Of a stretch of DNA of 64,000 nucleotides, positions 35,901 through 43,937 are shown piece by piece. The notes beneath the pieces were generated by a model. The model was not told the DNA's origin and searched no databases. It was given only the letters and a program-made list of their open reading frames with translations. The position numbers and the translations under genes were made by a program. The stretch is from Acholeplasmatales bacterium (GTDB lineage Bacteria; Bacillota_I; Bacilli_A; Acholeplasmatales; Anaeroplasmataceae), in NCBI GenBank assembly GCA_017454375.1, contig JAFTDB010000001.1:1-64000 (forward strand), in the 5' to 3' direction. How positions within the stretch are numbered: position 1 is the first letter of the stretch; each line of letters begins with the position of its first letter.

Positions 35901-36201
35901 TTTTTTCATCATCAGTTAGCTGTGCATATTCTTTATCAACTACTAATGTAATCTTATCAATTTGCTTGTATAAAACTGCATTAGTTTTTTGATTTGTAAG
36001 AACGTCTTGAACATTCCATTTCAATTCGTCCCAAAGCTCACCATTAGTTACTTTGTAACCTCCTGCTTCTGCATAGATAGCATCTCTATCAAGATTACCG
36101 TAAGTATTAGTAGCTCCTGAACAGCTAGATAATGTTACCGCTAAGGCCAATGCCATTGTTACAGTCAACGCTTTTTTGACCTTCACATTATTATTGCTCA
36201 T
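32971..36201 (-). CDS. Giant lipoprotein, paralogue-like partner of the preceding gene product
   Basis: 1076 residues. Signal peptide with lipobox LSSC (Cys about 27), then AEAGGYKVTNGELWDELKWN, the same opening theme as SurA_N-type chaperones and as its neighbour (a short strand, then an acid-containing helix). The rest is rich in Asp, Tyr, Lys and Ser, mostly helical, without a recognisable catalytic motif. Both proteins share overall layout and contain long charged insertions. ATG 36201 has AAAGGAG 7 nt upstream. The pair may form a surface chaperone or a binding complex; function unproven. Confidence 0.6.
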   Translation of the reverse strand: MSNNNVKVKKALTVTMALALAVTLSSCSGATNTYGNLDRDAIYAEAGGYKVTNGELWDELKWNVQDVLTNQKTNAVLYKQIDKITLVVDKEYAQLTDDEKTTLGVTSEAEFTKLKEKYTTRLMDYVVQDVYNQSFSIESYWEGLESLADSTIRTVYDKYRDEIFSTYQKTALADGTTYYDIVKNATEEDHAKLLDVAKDLRELYFPLYAKELLAYDAVKEDVEEAAKDDDGSDADKTGYFQNTTYTNKFKSKYTNTYDLNMVLIRFSTDDEFNSTLRAFGVKLYNKEYYFLRDNDYEDADYETYINSADKMSMSKYIKRYDDFSSSQLNNHSEGAYKLSSEEVFELYLQIYNYMYSGYRPKLPTSVDATGLEDDLNKLRDITYRITVAYSSGAVEKYDASVAKLLQDNHDEVTYSSKELSKISDTFKTYAYETLKLKDDKDLDNPYTRYSTATQSANSAYYVAYKFGDELDEITDEKLKSYEEFYNSSLSTYDILNYIKKDENKELFNDIVDALILDEITDSKITNVVDEKLKDVNIKIYNESVEIGYKAKNSDYSSTIGGAKNGNILATISYDNKTWDLNIVADANDKDSVMIPGTTTAYGVFDDLEKTSGANTAINLISRKVIKNTEAYKKALQDNEARKNYKTVIENILIYFSNDYYSSSGYPSSIGKYNFLQLYFHTANIDQIVDDTYMVSKASSELLTNYSNSNLAEFFKLYTDLAYEKYFSLDGTRFLVYMDRDEDDEADTDSWKDEVVEFRGNQVTRGDVARTLVSEVFDLVQSSTSSHTDVLSNLVTEINESARAVYEENPIVAENKWAEYRKLGFKVKNVEFSVTNSTTDQDYNLKQRLYDYTRGESEDGKTYQYYINDTTPTLYIESNPAENAVITEDGVNLIVVSSGTAKASAKWSEDDFGSVDILKDVKIKYNDSWYTINNIFNETDSLNLEQIKLYILDYAVNGSSTMMPSSISTAITNYLAPVYTRFTSDETQRIILLNFINKQTGNKVTSDNLYDVVKFANTSYNGAEGTFAKIIVINQNVADSYASLNGDTTGTSDTFKDWWTKLYENIDTFSQDGKENK

Positions 36202-36301
36202 TAATAATACTCCTTTACCTTTAATTTATAATTAACGCACGATATATCATATCACTAATTACCGCGTAATGCAACGAAAAAATTAATTTTTGGACAAAAA
36301 G

Positions 36302-36321
36302 ATAGTTTCTTTAGAAACTAT
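36302..36321. repeat. Perfect hairpin in the divergent intergenic region
   Basis: ATAGTTTC-TTTA-GAAACTAT, 100 nt upstream of the giant lipoprotein operon. On the minus strand it is followed by CTTTTTG, so it might act as a leader attenuator for that operon. Confidence 0.45.
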
Positions 36322-36407
36322 AAAAGGCTGAAAATGTGCAAACAGGCCAATTGGGTGTGAATAATGGAAAAATTGACACTTTTATTCACGCAGTTTTTGG
36401 TTTTCAA

Positions 36408-36435
36408 GTGACATTTTTATGAAAAGTGGTATCAT
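36408..36435 (+). promoter_or_regulatory. Promoter of yycJ-rlmH
   Basis: GTGACA (36408-36413), 16-bp spacer, TATCAT (36430-36435) with extended TGG, 20 nt before the yycJ start. Confidence 0.6.
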
Positions 36436-36455
36436 AAAAATATAGGTATAAATTT

Positions 36456-37292
36456 ATGAAATATGTGTCTTATTCAAGTGGCTCAGATGGTAACTGTGCA
36501 CTACTTAGATGTGGAAAACTAAATATACTTATCGATATTGGGCTTAGTCGTAAGCAAATTGTAGAGAACCTAGAAATGGATAATCTTACTCTAGAAGACA
36601 TCAATTTGATATTAATTACTCATGAGCATGTAGATCATATTAAAGCTTTACCAGTATTAGTTAAGGAAAACATTCCAGTCTATATGAGTAGAGGAACATT
36701 CTATTCAATTTCTAAGGAATGGAAAAACGCTAAGGGTAAAGAGAAAATATATGAAATACTTATGAATAGACAAGCTGATGGAAGTATTATCTTATTTGAA
36801 AAAGATAATCTGATGACTTATAAAGAATTTGAAATAGACGATGTTAAAATATTACCATTACCACTATTTCATGATGCATCAGAGACTGTAGGATTCAGAA
36901 TAAAAGATAGTGAGAATACAATTGTATCAATCACTGATACAGGCTATGTCCATGAAGCTATTTTAGATGATATTAAAAATGCTTCAATTTATGTTTTAGA
37001 ATCAAATCACGATCCTGAAATATTAATGGCGTCAGATAGACCTTATAATCTAAAGCTAAGAATTATATCTGATCATGGACATCTATCTAATGTAGATTCT
37101 ATGTTACTACTTGTTAAATTGATGGGTGATAAGACGAAACATGTTTTACACGCCCATGTTTCACAAGAATGTAATTTAAGTCAAATAATTGAATTTGAAA
37201 GAGAAAAAATCTTTAAAGAATATGATGTTAAAACTGATAATGTTACATTTGAGGTATTAGCTCCAAGAAGAAATAAGGAGTATGTATTATGA
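36456..37292 (+). CDS. yycJ: MBL-fold metallo-hydrolase YycJ/WalJ
   Basis: 278 residues, close to YycJ (about 264). SSGSDGNCALL at the N-terminus is the family signature, followed by LIDIGLSRKQI, the metal motif THEHVDH, FHDASETVGF, ITDTG and a late HLSN. YycJ belongs to the walRK cluster in Firmicutes and is implicated in linking DNA replication or repair to cell wall metabolism; it has 5'-3' DNA exonuclease-like features. It overlaps rlmH (ATGA), the conserved neighbour in that cluster; walRK and htrA are not here. Confidence 0.9.
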   Translation: MKYVSYSSGSDGNCALLRCGKLNILIDIGLSRKQIVENLEMDNLTLEDINLILITHEHVDHIKALPVLVKENIPVYMSRGTFYSISKEWKNAKGKEKIYEILMNRQADGSIILFEKDNLMTYKEFEIDDVKILPLPLFHDASETVGFRIKDSENTIVSITDTGYVHEAILDDIKNASIYVLESNHDPEILMASDRPYNLKLRIISDHGHLSNVDSMLLLVKLMGDKTKHVLHAHVSQECNLSQIIEFEREKIFKEYDVKTDNVTFEVLAPRRNKEYVL

Positions 37293-37768
37293 AAATAACA
37301 GTTGTTGGTGTAGGCAGTATTAAGGAAAGCTATTTCAAGGATGCAATAGCTGAATATTCTAAAAGATTGTCTAAATATTGTAGTGTAGAAATCATCGAAG
37401 TAAAGGATGAGATGATTAAAGAAAATTCAAGTGCTAAGGATGATGAAATCGTAAAAAAAATAGAAGGCGAAAGAATCATTAAGGCATTACCCAAGAATTC
37501 TTGTAATGTATTACTTGATTTAAGAGGTAAGAAGCTTGATAGCGTAGGATTTTCTAAAATGATTGATGATATTATGAAATATGAGAATTCAAATATCACA
37601 TTTATTATCGGTGGTTCTATAGGAGTATCTAAAGAGGTTTATGATCTAGCAGATTATAAATTATGCTTTTCAGATATGACTTTCCCACATAAATTGATGA
37701 GAGTTATATTACTTGAGCAAGTATATAGAGCATTCAAAATATTGAAGAATGAGACATATCATAAATAA
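37289..37768 (+). CDS. rlmH: 23S rRNA (pseudouridine1915-N3)-methyltransferase
   Basis: 159 residues, the full length of this SPOUT-fold dimeric enzyme, which methylates pseudouridine 1915 of 23S rRNA on assembled 70S ribosomes. The knot region is visible: FIIGGSIGVSKEV with the SAM-binding Gly-rich turn, then the C-terminal SDMTFPHKLMRVILLEQVYRA. Starts within the yycJ stop. Followed by a palindrome that may terminate transcription. Confidence 0.95.
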   Translation: MKITVVGVGSIKESYFKDAIAEYSKRLSKYCSVEIIEVKDEMIKENSSAKDDEIVKKIEGERIIKALPKNSCNVLLDLRGKKLDSVGFSKMIDDIMKYENSNITFIIGGSIGVSKEVYDLADYKLCFSDMTFPHKLMRVILLEQVYRAFKILKNETYHK

Positions 37769-37776
37769 CTAAAACT

Positions 37777-37805
37777 TTGTAATGTAATTACAACGTATTT
37801 TTCTT
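37777..37805 (+). terminator. Probable terminator after rlmH
   Basis: TTGTAAT-GTA-ATTACAA (37777-37793), then CGTATTTTTCTTT. The stem is AT-rich, so termination may be partial. Confidence 0.5.
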
Positions 37806-37808
37806 TGG

Positions 37809-37837
37809 TTGAATAACATTTTAAAAAATGTTAAAAT
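37809..37837 (+). promoter_or_regulatory. Promoter and operator of the hexuronate operon
   Basis: TTGAAT (37809-37814), 17-bp spacer, TAAAAT (37832-37837). The spacer carries AACATTTT-AA-AAAATGTT (37815-37832), a perfect inverted repeat placed to exclude polymerase. This fits a hexuronate-responsive repressor (GntR or LacI type) encoded elsewhere. Confidence 0.6.
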
Positions 37838-37874
37838 AAAATATAAGCGACAGCATGAATTTGGAGGAAATTAT

Positions 37875-39368
37875 ATGAGTGATGTTAAAAATTTACCAAT
37901 GATTAATGAGGTTAACAAAAGAGAACCTAGAAAGGTTAAAGTATTACAATTCGGTGAAGGTAACTTCCTAAGAGCCTTCGTTGATTGGATTATTAACTCT
38001 ATGAATAAGGCTGATGTATTCGATGGCGGAGTTGTTTTAGTACAACCAATGCCATTTGGTAGAGTTAAAGAATTAAATGAGGCTGATGATTTATATACTT
38101 TATATCTTCAAGGCTTACAAGATGGAAAGGCAGTAAGAACTCATGAGGTTATCAAATGTGTTCAAGATGCCCTAAATCCATTTGAAGAATGGGATAAGTA
38201 TTTAGAGTATGCAGTGAGCGATGATTTAGAATTCGTTATCTCTAATACAACAGAAGCTGGTATTGCTTTTGATCCTAACGATACAGACTTTTCTAAATGC
38301 CCACAAAGCTATCCAGGTAAGCTTTTAGCATTATTAAAGGCTAGATATGAAGCTAAGAAGCCAGGCTTATTTATCATCCCTTGTGAATTAATTGATCACA
38401 ATGGTGAAACATTAAAGAAGGTATTAGTACAACTTGCTAAGCACAACAACATGCCAGCTGATTTCATTAACTGGGTTGAAAATGAAAATAGATATTACAA
38501 TACTTTAGTTGATAGAATCGTACCAGGTTATCCTAGAAATGATGCAGAAGCATTCCAATTAGATTTAGGATATCAAGATAACAACATGGTTGTTGGTGAA
38601 ATCTTCCATCTATGGTGCATCGATGCACAATCTGTTGAAGATAAAGAAGTTGCTAAAAAGAATTTAGCATTATTAAAATCTAAGTTCCCTTGTGATAAGG
38701 CTGGACTTAACGTATTATTCGTTGAATCTATCGTTCCTTACAAGCAAAGAAAGGTTAAAATCTTAAATGGTTCTCACACTACTTTAGTACCAGTATCTTA
38801 TCAAAGTGGTATTGACACAGTAAGAGAAACAATTGAAGATCCACAATTAGGTGCATGGGTAAAAGATTTCATCTTTAATGAAGTTATCCCAACAATTGAT
38901 ATTCCACATGATCAAATGGTTGCATATTCTAATAGTGTATTAGAAAGATATATGAACCCATATGTACGTCATGAATTAATGTCAATTGCCCTAAATTCAT
39001 GTTCTAAATATAAAGAAAGAGTACTTCCTACAGTACTTCAATATATCGAAAGAAAGAATGCACTTCCTAAGCATGCATTATTCTCTTTAGCAGCATTAAT
39101 GCTATTCTACAGAGGTCAAAGAACAATCACTGGTCAACCTATCGCTTTAAATGATGATCCTAAGTTCATCGAAATGTTTAAAGAATTATGGGCAGCTCAT
39201 GATGGTTCTAAGGAAGCTACTAGAAAGCTAGTTGTATCTGTATTAGGATTAAAAGAACATTGGGGTAAAGACTTAAATGAAGTTGCAGGTGTTACAGATT
39301 TTGTAACAGAAGCTCTTGATTTAATGGATAATATGCCAATGCGTGATGCTATTAAAAAATTATTTTAA
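37875..39368 (+). CDS. uxaB: Tagaturonate reductase (altronate oxidoreductase)
   Basis: 497 residues from ATG 37875, 5 nt after GGAGG. Polyol-specific long-chain dehydrogenase family: the NAD-binding turn FGEGNFLRAFVDW near the N-terminus and the catalytic KILNGSHT (Lys, Asn, His) in the middle. UxaB reduces D-tagaturonate to D-altronate with NADH. It is the first gene of uxaB-uxaA-lipoprotein-uxaC, the isomerase route of galacturonate breakdown. The glucuronate branch enzymes (uxuAB) and KDG kinase/aldolase are not in the window. Confidence 0.93.
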   Translation: MSDVKNLPMINEVNKREPRKVKVLQFGEGNFLRAFVDWIINSMNKADVFDGGVVLVQPMPFGRVKELNEADDLYTLYLQGLQDGKAVRTHEVIKCVQDALNPFEEWDKYLEYAVSDDLEFVISNTTEAGIAFDPNDTDFSKCPQSYPGKLLALLKARYEAKKPGLFIIPCELIDHNGETLKKVLVQLAKHNNMPADFINWVENENRYYNTLVDRIVPGYPRNDAEAFQLDLGYQDNNMVVGEIFHLWCIDAQSVEDKEVAKKNLALLKSKFPCDKAGLNVLFVESIVPYKQRKVKILNGSHTTLVPVSYQSGIDTVRETIEDPQLGAWVKDFIFNEVIPTIDIPHDQMVAYSNSVLERYMNPYVRHELMSIALNSCSKYKERVLPTVLQYIERKNALPKHALFSLAALMLFYRGQRTITGQPIALNDDPKFIEMFKELWAAHDGSKEATRKLVVSVLGLKEHWGKDLNEVAGVTDFVTEALDLMDNMPMRDAIKKLF

Positions 39369-39386
39369 TTAAAGGAAAATACGCTT

Positions 39387-40865
39387 ATGAACGATTACAT
39401 TATTATTCACGAAAGTGATAATGTTGCAGTTGTATTACGCCCTTTTAGTAAGGGTGAGGTAGTTGCAGGTGTTACATTGCTTGAAGATATTCCTCAAGCA
39501 CATAAGGTAGCACTTAAAGATATCCAAAAGGGTGAGGATGTTATTAAATATGGTTCACCAATTGGACATGCAACAGAATTAATAAAAAAAGGTATGCATG
39601 CTCATACACATAATATCGCAACAAATCTTGATGATGTTATTACATATGAATATAAACCTAATTATCCAAAGGTTTTAGGCTATAAATCAGATAGAACTGT
39701 TGATGTATATGAAAGAAAAAACGGCGAGTATGGTATTAGAAACGAGCTTTGGATAGTTCAAACAGTTGGCTGTGTTTCTGGTATGGCCAATGACATAATC
39801 AAAAAGTTTAAAGAAAGATATGATACATCTGCAATTGATGGTATTTATACTTTCAATCATCCATTTGGATGTTCACAAATGGGCGATGATTTAAATATGA
39901 CAAGAAAGCTACTTCAAGATATGGTTTTACATCCAAATGCTGGTGGTGTATTAGTGTTTGGACTTGGCTGCGAAGAAAATTTAGTTTCAACATTCAAAGA
40001 AACTTTAGTTGGCTATGATGAAAAGAGAACTAGATTCTTAGTTGCACAAGAAGTTCATGATGAGGTTGAAGAAGGCGTTAAGCTTTTAAAAGAACTTTAT
40101 GATGAAATGAAAAATGATAAGAGGGTTACAAGACCACTTTCAGTATTAAGAATTGGCTTAAAATGTGGTGGAAGTGACGGTATGAGTGGTATTACTGCTA
40201 ACCCACTACTTGGTAGATTTTCTGATTTCTTAGCAATTAATGGTGCTGCAACAGTTTTAGGTGAGGTTCCTGAAATGTTTGGTGCTGAAAAGCTATTGAT
40301 GGCTAGAGCAAAGGATGAAGCTACTTTTGATAAGATTGTTAAGCTAATTAATGACTTTAAGGTATATTTCAAAAATCATCATCAAGTTATTTATGATAAC
40401 CCATCACCTGGTAACAAAAAAGGTGGTATCACAACTCTTGAAGACAAGTCTTTAGGATGCGTTCAAAAGGGTGGTGCATCTAAGGTTAATGATGTATTAA
40501 TGATGGGTGATAGAATTAAAGAACAAGGCTTATCACTTCTTTGTACACCAGGTAATGACTTGGTTGCTGTAACTACTCTTGCATGTGCTGGTTGCCAAAT
40601 GGTTTTATTCACTACAGGTAGAGGTACACCATTTGGTGGATTTGTTCCAACTTTAAAGATTGCTACTAACTCAACACTTGCTAATAATAAATCTAATTGG
40701 ATTGATTATAATGCTGGTGATTTAGTAGATAAAATGGATATGAATGAGCTTTTAGAAGGATTCATTGATTTAATCTGTGATATCGCATCTGGAAAGAAGA
40801 AATCTAAAAATGAGCAAAATGAATTTAGAGAGATTTCAATCTTTAAAGATGGAGTGGTTTTATAA
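39387..40865 (+). CDS. uxaA: Altronate dehydratase
   Basis: 492 residues. An N-terminal SAF-like domain (VAVVLRPFSKGE, KKGMHAHTHNIATN) is followed by the UxaA/GarD catalytic part: THPFGCSQ-type motif (here FNHPFGCSQMGDD), FGLGCEENL, KCGGSDGMSGITANP and ACAGCQMVLFTTGRGTPFG with conserved cysteines for metal binding. It dehydrates D-altronate to 2-keto-3-deoxygluconate. Placed 18 nt after uxaB. Confidence 0.94.
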   Translation: MNDYIIIHESDNVAVVLRPFSKGEVVAGVTLLEDIPQAHKVALKDIQKGEDVIKYGSPIGHATELIKKGMHAHTHNIATNLDDVITYEYKPNYPKVLGYKSDRTVDVYERKNGEYGIRNELWIVQTVGCVSGMANDIIKKFKERYDTSAIDGIYTFNHPFGCSQMGDDLNMTRKLLQDMVLHPNAGGVLVFGLGCEENLVSTFKETLVGYDEKRTRFLVAQEVHDEVEEGVKLLKELYDEMKNDKRVTRPLSVLRIGLKCGGSDGMSGITANPLLGRFSDFLAINGAATVLGEVPEMFGAEKLLMARAKDEATFDKIVKLINDFKVYFKNHHQVIYDNPSPGNKKGGITTLEDKSLGCVQKGGASKVNDVLMMGDRIKEQGLSLLCTPGNDLVAVTTLACAGCQMVLFTTGRGTPFGGFVPTLKIATNSTLANNKSNWIDYNAGDLVDKMDMNELLEGFIDLICDIASGKKKSKNEQNEFREISIFKDGVVL

Positions 40866-40866
40866 A

Positions 40867-42135
40867 ATGAATATAATAAAAAAAGGGCTTCTTGCCCTTT
40901 TCATACTCTTTAGTGGATTTGTTTTTGTTTCGTGTAATCAAGCACAACAACAAACAGCCACAACAACTAGCATTGCAACTACAACTAATAATCAAGTTAA
41001 TTATAATTTTAGTATAACTAGTGCTGATACATCTAAATATAAAAAATCAAATGGTTATACAACAGGTAATTATTTTGAAACATCTTTAAATAGCAAGAAA
41101 TTATATGGTATTTATAGAGGTGTATTCAAAAATGATACTGATATTATTGCCTTACTTGAAAAGCCTAATTATAGCTTAAATAGTAGTGTTGAGCCATTAG
41201 AATCATCATTTTATAACATTATATCACTTGGACTAATAAAAAAGATGAAGATAACTTATCGTTTACCTTATGGTAAAGCTAAATTATATACTTCAGCTGA
41301 TAAAAATTTTGATAGTGTTTTAGAATTAGATACTAAAGTGGAATATTCATCTGTTGAATTTGATTTAAATGATATTGAATATTTCAAGATTTGTGCTACA
41401 AATTCAACCTTATATTTAAGAGAAATACAATTAGCAACCACAAATGAACATAGATCATTTTCTTATTTGAAATATGATGGATTTAGAATTAATCCAGCTA
41501 CATATAGTAGCGCGTTGGTATCAGGTGTTACAAAGCGTAGTATTCCAACAAAGATTACACCAAATAATGATACATATACAATAGCTTCATCTAAAGAATA
41601 TACATATTATGATCAATATGAAGCATTATCATATTTAGAACTTCATGGAAAAGATGAATTGTATGATGAAATGGTTTTAACCAATCCTGTTGATGTTGCA
41701 AATTACTATATGCTTTTTAATACATGGCCAGTTAATTATATGAATATGGATGATGCGCTTATTTGTTATGAAGATGATGCTTATTCATTCATGAAGGATG
41801 ATATAAGATGTGTATCTGCCTATAGTAGAACAAATGGATATGTAAAAACAGTTCCACTAAATATGAATAATGGTAATATATTATATTACGAGCTTGATTT
41901 AAAATTAGATAATTATAGTCCAAATAGTAGAAGTGTTGGTAGATTAGTTGTATTTACAAATGGATTTGATAGTGATGGCTATTCAAATAGTCCTGTAATT
42001 GTTTATACGGATGATCATTATGCAACATTTAAAGAATATAATAATGCAGGAGAATTTTTAGAAAGATTTAATGCTGAAATTAATCCTACATCATATTATT
42101 GGAGTAATGTTAAGACTTTAAGTTTACAAAATTAA
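40867..42135 (+). CDS. Lipoprotein with C-terminal barnase-like ribonuclease domain
   Basis: 422 residues from ATG 40867, one base after the uxaA stop. Lipobox VSC (Cys 23), then a Thr/Gln linker. Residues about 45-195 look like a beta-sandwich of the discoidin/CBM kind (KITYRLPYGKAKLYTS, YFKICATNSTLYLREIQL). Residues about 274-392 parallel barnase: DVANYYMLFNTWPVNYMNM matches its DYLQTYHKLPDNYIT helix region; ELDLK (E342) matches the catalytic Glu strand, GRLVVF (R359) the catalytic Arg strand, and TDDHYATF (H384) the general acid TTDHYQTF. Its place in a sugar-acid operon is puzzling; no barstar-like gene adjoins. The fold match is by eye. Confidence 0.6.
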   Translation: MNIIKKGLLALFILFSGFVFVSCNQAQQQTATTTSIATTTNNQVNYNFSITSADTSKYKKSNGYTTGNYFETSLNSKKLYGIYRGVFKNDTDIIALLEKPNYSLNSSVEPLESSFYNIISLGLIKKMKITYRLPYGKAKLYTSADKNFDSVLELDTKVEYSSVEFDLNDIEYFKICATNSTLYLREIQLATTNEHRSFSYLKYDGFRINPATYSSALVSGVTKRSIPTKITPNNDTYTIASSKEYTYYDQYEALSYLELHGKDELYDEMVLTNPVDVANYYMLFNTWPVNYMNMDDALICYEDDAYSFMKDDIRCVSAYSRTNGYVKTVPLNMNNGNILYYELDLKLDNYSPNSRSVGRLVVFTNGFDSDGYSNSPVIVYTDDHYATFKEYNNAGEFLERFNAEINPTSYYWSNVKTLSLQN

Positions 42136-42168
42136 CATAAATTTTTAAAAGGAAACGAGGATGAAAAA

Positions 42169-43581
42169 ATGAAAGAATTTATGGACAAGGATTTCTTGTT
42201 AACAACTGAAACAGCTAAAAAATTATATCATGAGCACGCAGAGGGTATGCCTATTATTGACTATCACTGCCACCTACAACCAAAAGAAATTGCAGAAGAT
42301 AAGAAATTTAGAAATCTAGCTGAAGCATGGTTAGGTGCAGGCGATCGTTATGGTGACCACTACAAGTGGAGAGCATTACGTGCACGTGGCTATGCCGAAG
42401 ATTCAATTTCTGGACCAGATGATGATTTTAAAAAATATATGCAATTTGCTGAATCAATGCCATATTTTGTTGGTAACCCATTATATCATTGGAGTCATTT
42501 AGAGCTTCGTAGATATTTCGGTATTAACGAAATTATTAATAAAGAAAATGCTCAAGTTATTTGGGATAAAGCAAATAAGAAGCTTGAAACATTAACAGCT
42601 AGAGAAATGTTATATAAATTCAATGTTGATACAGTTTGTACAACAGATGACCCAGTTGATGACTTACATTGGCATAAGCAAATGATGGCTGATAAGACAT
42701 TAAAGGTTAAGGTTAGACCTGCCTTCCGTCCAGATAAGGCAATCAATGTTGAACTTTCTTGGTTCAAAGATTGGGTTAACCAACTTGCTAAGGTAGTAGG
42801 ATATGAAATTAAAGAATTAAAGGATTTAGAAAAAGCTTTAGCTTCAAGAATTGATTTCTTCCATGAAATGGGATCACGTTTATCAGATCATGCATTAGAT
42901 GTTGTTCATTATGCACCAGCTACTTATGAAGAGGCTAATAAGGTGTTCCATAAGGGTATGAAAGGTGAGGCTGTATCTGATTTTGAACAAGATCAATACA
43001 AGGGCTACATCTTATTATTCCTAGGTAAAGAATATACAAAGCATGGTTGGGTTCAACAATACCACATTGGTGCTTTAAGAAATAATTCTAAATCAATGCT
43101 TAAAAAGATTGGCCCAGATACAGGCTTCGATGCTATTGAAGACCAAGTATATATGGAAAAGCTATCTGCACTTCTTGGTGCACTAGATGCTGAAGGTAAC
43201 CTACCTAAGACAATCTTATATAACCTAAACCCTAGAGATAATTATGCATTAATGGTACTTGCTGGCTGCTTTCAAAAAGAAGGAGTACAAAACAGAGTAC
43301 AAGTTGGTACTGCTTGGTGGTTCTTAGATCAACAAGATGGTATGAAGCTAAATATGGAGAATATGATGCAAGTTGCATTAATTTCTCAAACTGTTGGTAT
43401 GTTAACTGACTCTAGATCATTCCTAGCATATCCTCGTCATGAATACTACAGACGTATTTTATGTCAAAAGCTTGGTGAATTAGTTGAAAGCGGACAATAT
43501 CCTGCTTCAGAACTAGATACACTAGGTAAGATTGTAGAAGATATCTGCTACAACAATGCTAAAAAGTATTTTAATTTCTAG
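42169..43581 (+). CDS. uxaC: Uronate isomerase
   Basis: 470 residues, standard for UxaC, an amidohydrolase-superfamily enzyme that isomerises D-glucuronate to fructuronate and D-galacturonate to tagaturonate. IDYHCHLQPKEIAED carries the HxH metal pair; FNVDTVCTTDDPVDDL, GALRNNS, the NLNPRDNY region and the C-terminal LTDSRSFLAYPRHEYYRR are family hallmarks. It supplies tagaturonate to UxaB. Shine-Dalgarno is weak (GGAAACGAGG). A terminator follows. Confidence 0.95.
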   Translation: MKEFMDKDFLLTTETAKKLYHEHAEGMPIIDYHCHLQPKEIAEDKKFRNLAEAWLGAGDRYGDHYKWRALRARGYAEDSISGPDDDFKKYMQFAESMPYFVGNPLYHWSHLELRRYFGINEIINKENAQVIWDKANKKLETLTAREMLYKFNVDTVCTTDDPVDDLHWHKQMMADKTLKVKVRPAFRPDKAINVELSWFKDWVNQLAKVVGYEIKELKDLEKALASRIDFFHEMGSRLSDHALDVVHYAPATYEEANKVFHKGMKGEAVSDFEQDQYKGYILLFLGKEYTKHGWVQQYHIGALRNNSKSMLKKIGPDTGFDAIEDQVYMEKLSALLGALDAEGNLPKTILYNLNPRDNYALMVLAGCFQKEGVQNRVQVGTAWWFLDQQDGMKLNMENMMQVALISQTVGMLTDSRSFLAYPRHEYYRRILCQKLGELVESGQYPASELDTLGKIVEDICYNNAKKYFNF

Positions 43582-43594
43582 AAAATAACTAATT

Positions 43595-43646
43595 AAAGCC
43601 ACTGATTTTCAGGCTTCCCCTGAATTTTGGCGGCTTTTTATTTTTA
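43595..43646 (+). terminator. Terminator of the hexuronate operon
   Basis: AAAGCC and TTCAGG on the left pair with CCTGAA and GGCTTTTT on the right in a bulged stem, followed by TTTTTATTTTT. Confidence 0.75.
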
Positions 43647-43653
43647 CACATAA

Positions 43654-43681
43654 ATGATAGAAAAACTGCAAACGCTATCAT
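43654..43681 (+). promoter_or_regulatory. Hairpin with cre-like site upstream of maltodextrin operon
   Basis: ATGATAG and CTATCAT bracket AAAAACTGCAAACG; TGCAAACGCTATCAT (43667-43681) matches the core of the cre consensus TGNAANCGNWNNCAW. The same design occurs at 19325-19351. The 43582-43937 stretch otherwise holds the hexuronate terminator, the mal promoter and a second cre. Confidence 0.5.
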
Positions 43682-43830
43682 AATTATAGTAAAATAGTCA
43701 AAATAAAAGTCATAATTTCAATAATTTCTCTCACACTATCATTTTTAAAAAAACTAATGTTTTTTTGTAGTAAAATACTATATTTTCGCATTACAAGTGG
43801 CTTTATTTTCAAAAACGTTATACTTTTTTA

Positions 43831-43885
43831 TTGACTTTAAAACTATTATAGTTATAATAGATTTTAGAAATGAAAGCGTATACAT
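43831..43885 (+). promoter_or_regulatory. Maltodextrin operon promoter with cre site
   Basis: TTGACT (43831-43836), 16-bp spacer, TATAAT (43853-43858). ATGAAAGCGTATACAT (43870-43885), a full match to cre (WTGNAANCGNWNNCAW), lies just downstream of the expected start point, where CcpA or a MalR-like LacI protein would block transcription. Confidence 0.8.
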
Positions 43886-43937
43886 GACGCGTTTTCAAAA
43901 AAGCATTTTTCAAAACGAAAGGGGAAATATAAAAATT

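Noticed and set aside
30002..36201. Giant lipoproteins as ABC binding proteins
   Set aside because: No SBP fold landmarks, and no permease or ATPase nearby; SurA/PrsA-like features fit better.
43800..43828. Extra cre-like word (AAAACGTTATAC) upstream of the maltodextrin promoter
   Set aside because: It lacks the TG at the left end and fits the consensus poorly compared with 43870-43885.
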